Assembly: GCA_019916065.1 (NCBI GenBank)
Contig: CM034233.1
Span: forward strand, 26,485,936-26,549,935
DNA length: 64,000 bases
From: Vitellaria paradoxa
Lineage: Eukaryota > Streptophyta > Magnoliopsida > Ericales > Sapotaceae
Direction of reading: 5' to 3'
The notes beneath the pieces are model-generated. The model did not search any database, had not been told where the DNA came from, and was given only the letters and a program-made list of their open reading frames with translations. Below, one piece after another: positions 59,113 to 64,000 of the stretch. Made by a program: the position numbers and the translations under genes. The first letter of the stretch is position 1. Every line of letters starts with the position of its first letter.

Positions 59113-59997
59113 GAGCCATAAACTAATAGTTATACTCAATTACTAAATAGTAAATGAGTCACAATTATATTAGAAAGATCAAGTCATCACAAAACCCATA
59201 ATTAAATCCGAAATTCTTCAAATTTAAAATAAGAATAATCTAGAATTAACTCTCAAAGTATTTCGGCTCTTTAAAATAGGTATTAAAAGAGAAGCGTAAT
59301 GCAAATTAATTGGTAGTGAATTTATGACTGCTGAGCTTGATTCGGTACATGCAGTTAGTTTATAACATTGGATCAAAAAATGTAATAAATCTCATTTAAA
59401 AAGATGGGCAATTTTTTTGAAATGTAAGTAATTAATGAATATATTGTTTTAAGACTCCTTTTGTTTTGAAGTAAAATATTTTATTCGTATTATTATTATT
59501 ATTTTTTTTGCATGAAATTATTTGACATTCCTCTCTTTTATTGGTGTTTGGTAAGTGTTCTTTTTTTGGGGGGGGGGGGGGGTTTAACTTAAAAGTTAAG
59601 GTAATATGATTACAATATAATGCCCACTTATAAATACTTACTATTCTTAGTGAAACTCACAATTGTGATCAGTTCATACAAAGATTGATTACCATGTTAA
59701 TATCAATAAATCAAGCCAATTCATGAATAATTGTTTTCCAATGGAGAAAAGTATCCTAGAAATTAGCTACTTCAACCTCCAAAACTTTTAGAAGTACACT
59801 GAATATGCAATAAAGCATAAATTATTTAACCGATGCATTTCATCGAACATTTAGCGAGCAACAAAAACAAATCGATCTAACTGTGTTTGAGTTTAACTAT
59901 AATAATTCAACTCGAAAAGTAAAGATTTTGCCGGTTCAGGTTATCAAGAGAAGCTATGAAACCCTTTACGCAAACTTCTTCCCATCTTAAAAGTTGC
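59113..59997. other. Intergenic, G-run
   Basis: AT-rich with a homopolymer of 15 G at 59568-59582. No gene recognised. Confidence 0.5.
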
Positions 59998-60195
59998 ATA
60001 TAAGCCTGTCAATACGGGCAAATTTGGCCTTGATTAGATTCGGATCATATCCAATACACTAAATCAAATTTGTTCAATTAAATTCGCAACGAATTTAGAT
60101 TTATTAGATTCAAAAATTAATGGACCTAAATAATTTATCAAACTCATTATTTTTTAAAATAAAATATTTAAAAATAAAATTTAAAAAAACATTTA
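59998..60195. repeat. Dispersed repeat family D, copy 2
   Basis: It begins 'aagcctgtcaatacgggc' and holds 'tccaatacactaaatcaaatttgttcaattaaat'. It ends in 'ttttttaaaataaaatatttaaaaa', collinear with 3288-3500. Confidence 0.5.
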
Positions 60196-60205
60196 AAAAT
60201 AAAAA

Positions 60206-60517
60206 ATAAAAATCTGTTACCTGCCCTCGCCAGTCTTTTTGACTCGCCTCTCCGACACTCTCAGCTGGATATTCTTTTACATCCTTCGCCCCTCCGATCA
60301 GCCCGTCACCATCTGCAACCGGAAGTTGAAGACCAAATACGCAGCCGAAAGGTTTTGGGTTCTTCAGTTTCGCTGTCTGCCCCTTCTCCATTAGGGCTTC
60401 CAAAGTCATTGCCCACCTGTGAGCCCCCATCTCATTTTGTCTAGTTCTTATTCTCAATCCTTGTTGCTGTAGGAGCAGGAATCCAACTTTAGGAAAGCTA
60501 GAAGGTTTACAGTCCAC
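60206..60517 (-). pseudogene. Possible captured gene fragment
   Basis: This island is far more GC-rich than its flanks and lies directly after a copy of dispersed repeat D. On the minus strand it reads an uninterrupted protein-like frame, MDCKPSSFPKVGFLLLQQQG, then NEMGAHRWAMTLEALMEKGQ and FGCVFGLQLPVADGDGLIGG, which runs into AT-rich DNA after about residue 100. I recognise no family. It could be an exon of an undetected gene, a transposon-captured fragment, or non-coding. Confidence 0.25.
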
Positions 60518-60646
60518 GCTAAAGTGGCTTTGGGAAACAATTTTATGAAATTTTGAAACATAAAGTCAATCTTTTATCACCTTCAATGGAAAATAATTTT
60601 TTTCAGAAAATATTTTACCGATCCGAACTTGCGTCGTCGGCAGATA

Positions 60647-60804
60647 AGTTTAGAATCGTATAAAAATGTATAAAATAAAATAAAATTATAAAAATAAATA
60701 TCTCGTAATTTATATAATGAGTAAAAAATTTAAATTTTATTATCTCGTAATTTATGTTAGTAAAAATTTATAAAATTTTATTTTATTTTATGTAATTCTA
60801 AACA
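60647..60804. mobile_element. Small AT-rich MITE family S, copy 4
   Basis: It begins 'gtttagaatcgtataaaaatgtataaaataaaata' and ends 'tttattttatgtaattctaaac', an imperfect terminal inverted repeat (GTTTAGAAT/ATTCTAAAC). It shares its core with 14585-14748 and 45871-46030. Confidence 0.65.
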
Positions 60805-61732
60805 GAATAAAAAATCAAAAAAAATATTTTACACACGGAGATAAGTGGGGCCCAAATTAAATAAGTATTTTTTAATTGAAAGAGCATCAATTGGATCAAA
60901 AGTAGCGCCCAAGAGTACGCGCTTTTTGTAATATATACAAAGAAATAGGATAGCTAATTTATTTTTACTTTCATTTTCTATTTTTATCTTCCCCTTTTCC
61001 TTAGTAACCGTCAATTCCGATAGTTAACAATCATTGGATTGGGCTCTATTTGGGATATTAAAATTTATCAAAATTTATTAATTATAATTAAATTTTTTAT
61101 ATTTTTTTAATTAAATTTCTTTACGTATCACTTTTATGTCATATTTTTTTATTTTTATTATATTTTTTAACTAATTTTTTATCAATCAAACAAGCTAGGT
61201 GTGTTTAGAACAAATTTCTCTGTAAACAAATGAATTTAAAAAGTTTAATGTCCAAGTCAATTAAGAGAGTGAGTGAACTAACGTCAATCAAGAGAACAAT
61301 CACGTATGACAATAATATTCAATGATGGAACATTGATAATTATAAGGGATTTGGGGATTGATACTCTTAGATATTTTAGGTGAATTATTAAATTAAAATT
61401 TTATTATTTAGATATATTTAAATTTTTTTTTAGACTAAAAAACATATGAATGTATTTGTACAATCTCCAACCATAATATCACCGGAATTATGCAATTTTA
61501 TATGTCTGTCCCTCCCTTTCCATTACAGCATGGATGGCAAAAGATGTCAAAGGCGTTGAGCTTGGCACAAATGCGAAAGAGGTATATGTTTTGAAGATTT
61601 GTCATGAATTTTCAGGTATATCTTCAGAGGATTACTATTCTAACGTATGTTTACTCTTAGTAGCAGTCATTGCATAATTTGTATTTATGTAATTGTGAAC
61701 TAAAAAAATGTAGCATCGAACTTATGTGCTTG
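60805..61732. other. Intergenic, one exon-like frame
   Basis: A short frame at about 61533-61617 reads AWMAKDVKGVELGTNAKEVY and may be an exon remnant, but nothing around it supports a gene. The rest is AT-rich. Confidence 0.35.
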
Positions 61733-62027
61733 GGGTGCATTTGAAAAAAAAAATTAGTAATTTTTTTTTAATTTTTTTAGCATTTGGCAACACCTCAAAT
61801 GCTGTTCAAAATTTCTAAAAATTTCTCTAACTTTTTTTTTTAAATAATTAAAAGTTTCTAAAAATTCTTGAAAATTTCTAACTTTTTACCAATCAACTAA
61901 AAGTTAATAAAAGTTCTAAAAAATTATCAAAATTTTTATTAAACTCTCAAACGTTGTTAAAAGTTCCTAAAATTTCTATTTATTTTAACAAACTCATAAA
62001 AAATTAGACCTTAGACTTAGCAATTTT

Positions 62028-62785
62028 TGTGAGAAACTGCGATAGACCTGCCCGTGAGAGATGCTATCTGCGGGAGAGTGAAGCCAGAGGTGAAGCAGAG
62101 AAGCAATGCATTCCATCCCACATCGCTTGGGTAGTAAAAGGAAGTAGCTAATATGTAATATTTGATACCAATATAAAACAACGCGTTTTAAAGCTGTGAG
62201 GGCACTGGATTCAGTGGAAACTCCAAGGTTAAGCATGCTCGAGTGAGGGCAGTACCGGGATGGATAACTTCCTGGGAAACAGCTTACTAAGCCCAAAGTA
62301 GACAATATTGTACTATAGGGATGCGGGTCGTTACAAATGGTATCAGCGCCAATGTCTAGCCTGAAGTGTGGGATCACACGTGTGGGGGGCTCTGCGTGTG
62401 GAAGACTTGCCTGGGAGGGACTCTGCCTGCGAGAGAGTGAAACAGGAGGCCACGCGAGGACGTGTGCCCTGTAAGAGGGGGGGATTGTGAGAGACCTGCT
62501 CATGAGAGACTCTGCCTGCGGGAGAGTGAAGCCGGAAGTGAAGCAGAGAAGTAATGTCTTCCATCCCACATCACCTAGGTAGTAAAAGGAAGTAGCTTAT
62601 ATGTAATATTCGATATCAATATAGAACAACGCGTTTTAAAGTCGTGAGGGCACTGGATTCGGTGGGAACTCCAAGGTTAAGCATGCTCCAGTGGGGGCAG
62701 TACCGGGATGGATAACCTCTTGGGAAGCAACTTACCAAGCCCAAAGTAAACAATATTGTATACTATAGGGATGCGGGTCGTTACA
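62028..62785 (+). mobile_element. Complete Cassandra-like TRIM retrotransposon
   Basis: The 5' LTR (62028-62335) and 3' LTR (62486-62785) both start TGTGAGA and end GTCGTTACA. A 150-bp internal part has a primer-binding site TGGTATCAGCGCC (62338-62350, tRNA-Met type) and a polypurine tract AGAGGGGGGGA (62474-62484). A perfect 5-bp target duplication ATTTT flanks the element (62023-62027 and 62786-62790). Each LTR carries 5S-rRNA-like sequence (about 62198-62278 in the 5' LTR: GGGCACTGGATTC, AACTCCAAGGTTAAGCATGC, GGGATGGATAACTTCCTGGG), the hallmark of Cassandra elements. There is no protein. Known Cassandra elements depend on other retrotransposons for proteins and may use the 5S internal promoter. 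The antisense frames of 191 and 73 codons are chance. Confidence 0.93.
62198..62278 (+). other. 5S-rRNA-like core in the 5' LTR
   Basis: Resembles nucleotides of roughly 25-105 of plant 5S rRNA, including the A-box-like GGTTAAGCATGCTCGAGTGAG and the C-box-like GGGATGGATAACTTCCTGGG words. The 5' quarter and 3' end of 5S are absent, so it is not a 5S gene. The equivalent part of the 3' LTR is at about 62645-62730. Confidence 0.85.
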
Positions 62786-62840
62786 ATTTTTGCCATAAGC
62801 TTGCTAAAAATTCTTAAAAAATTTACTTTCAAATGCATTT

Positions 62841-63420
62841 CTATTGGGTAAATTACACATACCTCCCTTTAACATTTGGGTAATTATACTAAGCACCTAC
62901 AACATTTTAAAATTACACCTATCTCATTTATTTTGAAATATTGTTAATATTAACCCACTTCTGATAAAATCAATCATTAAAATTTAATATAAAATGACAA
63001 ACTAATCAAAATTTTAGATATTTTTTTATTTTACCCCTCCTTTTCTCACATCTAGTAAGTTTTTTTAACTAAAATCTCAAAAAAAAAAAAAAAAACTGAT
63101 GAAAATATGAATGAATGAGTAATAAAATAGAAAAAAAAATACCTAAAATTTTAGTTATTTTAACATTTTTTGTTAAATTTTAATGGTTGATTTTATCATA
63201 AAGGGGATCAATGTTAATAATATTTAAAAATAAAAGATGCAACTGTAACTTTTAAATATTATAAGTATTAAATGTAATTATGTAAATATTGAAAAAAGAT
63301 AAATATAATTTACTCACTTTTGTTAAATAATAATCATTCCTATAATCTTTTATCCCTAAAATTTTGGGATTTTTTCATTAATATAATTTATAAATTAACA
63401 ATGTACCAAAATAGGCTGCG
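62841..63420. other. AT-rich region upstream of the DUF1218-type gene
   Basis: No element recognised. 'tataatttataaatt' near 63383-63397 could serve as a TATA region for the gene at 63623, but the distance to the ATG is long. Confidence 0.35.
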
Positions 63421-63447
63421 TTGGAAGTTTTTACAAAAACCGACTCG

Positions 63448-63564
63448 ATGTTGTCAGTGACACTGACGACACAGACTCTTGTTACACAGCCATATCGTAA
63501 GTGTGCTATTGACAAGATTTGTGTGAGGAATCCCATGTCGTCAGTACCACTGACGACACAGACT
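63448..63564 (+). promoter_or_regulatory. Duplicated palindromic motif upstream of the DUF1218-type gene
   Basis: A 30-bp sequence occurs at 63448-63477 and 63535-63564, 87 bp apart, with 27 of 30 bases identical. Each copy contains TGTYGTCAGT and its inverse ACTGACGACA around a 3-bp centre. In the second copy the 10-bp arms are perfect. TGACG cores are contained within the arms. Function unknown. It may be a transcription-factor site or an RNA stem in a leader. Confidence 0.6.
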
Positions 63565-63622
63565 TACTACCATCAGAGGGGACCGTTGGAAGAGAGCTCT
63601 TCGTGCACTAGATCGCCATCCG

Positions 63623-64000
63623 ATGGCTTCAAAAGCGCTTTTGATGGTTCTTTTTATCTTTGATGTCGTTGCTTTTGCACTTACTGTTGCTGCCTACTGT
63701 TGGAGGGCTCAAGTGAGCACTCATTTCTCTATGTGCTTCCATCTTCTTTCTCTTTACCTTTCCTTCTGTTAGTTTTTCTTTTTGTTCTCCCTTGTATTTA
63801 TACTACTATAAATAAATAAATATACATATATATATATAACTTGAGCTATATAGAATTTCCTCATACGGGATAAATGAATTTAAAATCTGGCATTTATGTA
63901 TATATATATATATGTACATGCAGGCTGTACATGGGTGTACTTACGATACAGATCTATCCAAAGATTTGGGTCCGGGGTCAGTCCTCTTCCTCATGGCTAG
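63623..64000 (+). CDS. DUF1218-type membrane protein, 5' part (two exons, runs off the window)
   Basis: Exon 1 (63623-63712) encodes 30 residues, MASKALLMVLFIFDVVAFAL followed by TVAAYCWRAQ. It is a hydrophobic signal-anchor-like helix starting right after the ATG. It ends exactly in phase 0 before a donor GTGAGC. The intron (63713-63923, 211 bp) is AT/T-rich and ends TACATGCAG. Exon 2 (63924-64000 and beyond) reads AVHGCTYDTDLSKDLGPGSV then LFLMAS. The pattern, an N-terminal helix with FDVVAF, then a C-x-Y-D-x-D motif, then a helix starting with LFL-AS, is that of plant DUF1218 proteins. These are four-helix membrane proteins; described members affect leaf bilateral symmetry or secondary wall lignin. 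The first 56 residues of perhaps 170-200 are visible. No defect is seen, so the gene is probably intact. Confidence 0.78.

Larger units (their letters stand above)
61733..62840 (+). mobile_element. A-rich MITE-like repeat family M, copy 3, split by a TRIM
   Basis: The outer parts 61733-62027 and 62791-62840 form one repeat with ends GGGTGCATTTGAAA and TTTCAAATGCATTTC. It is related to 36835-37092 and 39905-40270. Removing the inserted TRIM and one target-duplication copy restores a continuous '...gcaatttttgcc...' junction. Confidence 0.6.

Noticed and set aside
62198..62278. 5S rRNA gene
   Set aside because: Only the middle of 5S is present, and the segment is repeated inside LTRs with a PBS and PPT. 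It is Cassandra-type 5S, not a 5S gene unit.
61994..62569. 191-codon minus-strand frame, the longest in the window
   Set aside because: It lies antisense across the Cassandra-like TRIM, spanning LTR, PBS, PPT and part of the second LTR. The sequence is fully explained by the retroelement and the peptide repeats itself because the LTRs repeat.
1..64000. CRISPR arrays, operons, ribosome-binding sites, tRNA genes, prophage
   Set aside because: None seen. The window is plant nuclear DNA, and the only tRNA-like promoters belong to SINEs.

Overview
This window is a gene-poor, AT-rich stretch of a flowering-plant nuclear genome. The evidence is a canonical plant miR319 stem-loop, plant-type protein genes with GT-AG introns, FAR1-family and F-box relics, 5S-carrying TRIM retroelements of the Cassandra type, tRNA-derived plant SINEs, an RTE-clade LINE and several MITE families. 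I could not fix the species. Most of the many short open frames are chance frames in AT-rich or repeat DNA.

Three loci look genuinely functional. (1) A MIR319 gene at about 15.05-15.5 kb (+), with a TATA box, a CT-rich leader and a hairpin holding the mature miRNA on the 3' arm. (2) A single-exon gene at 43.27-43.73 kb (-) for a small, probably plastid-targeted membrane protein of a conserved but uncharacterised plant family, with a promoter region to about 44.1 kb. (3) The 5' end of a DUF1218-type membrane protein gene at 63.62 kb (+), with exon 1, a 211-bp intron and part of exon 2 before the window ends. Two decayed genes are clear: a FAR1/FHY3-related (FRS) pseudogene at 23.64-26.57 kb and an F-box protein pseudogene at 49.84-51.06 kb. 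Exon-like islands at 12.6-14.94 kb may be a relic of another gene.

Repeats, left to right: a Tourist-like MITE at 1.4 kb (two more copies at 28.5 and 44.4 kb); a 5'-truncated RTE LINE at 4.5-6.4 kb with a 19-bp target duplication; a 2.3-kb solo LTR at 7.1-9.4 kb with a 5-bp target duplication; a large foldback (inverted repeat with arms near 660 bp) at 19.2-20.9 kb; an 890-bp element in two copies (22.1 and 34.9 kb); a 3x124-bp tandem repeat at 30.3 kb; a Ty1/copia 3' end (RNase H plus LTR) at 31.0-32.3 kb; two SINE copies with perfect target duplications at 37.6 and 58.8 kb; a short poly(A) retroposon at 36.1 kb.

From 46.9 to 57.7 kb the DNA is a nest of LTR-derived pieces. Two tandem arrays of a tiny TRIM (LTR about 118 bp, internal about 98 bp) in opposite orientation flank a minus-strand gag-bearing fragment. 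Further fragments of that gag-bearing family follow, and one nearly complete copy at 56.0-57.7 kb has a Cassandra-like solo LTR inside it. A complete Cassandra-like TRIM, with two LTRs carrying 5S-rRNA-like sequence, PBS, PPT and a 5-bp target duplication, lies at 62.03-62.79 kb inside an older MITE-like repeat.

The genes share no operon or pathway. The window reads as an accumulation zone for small non-autonomous elements between a few isolated genes.
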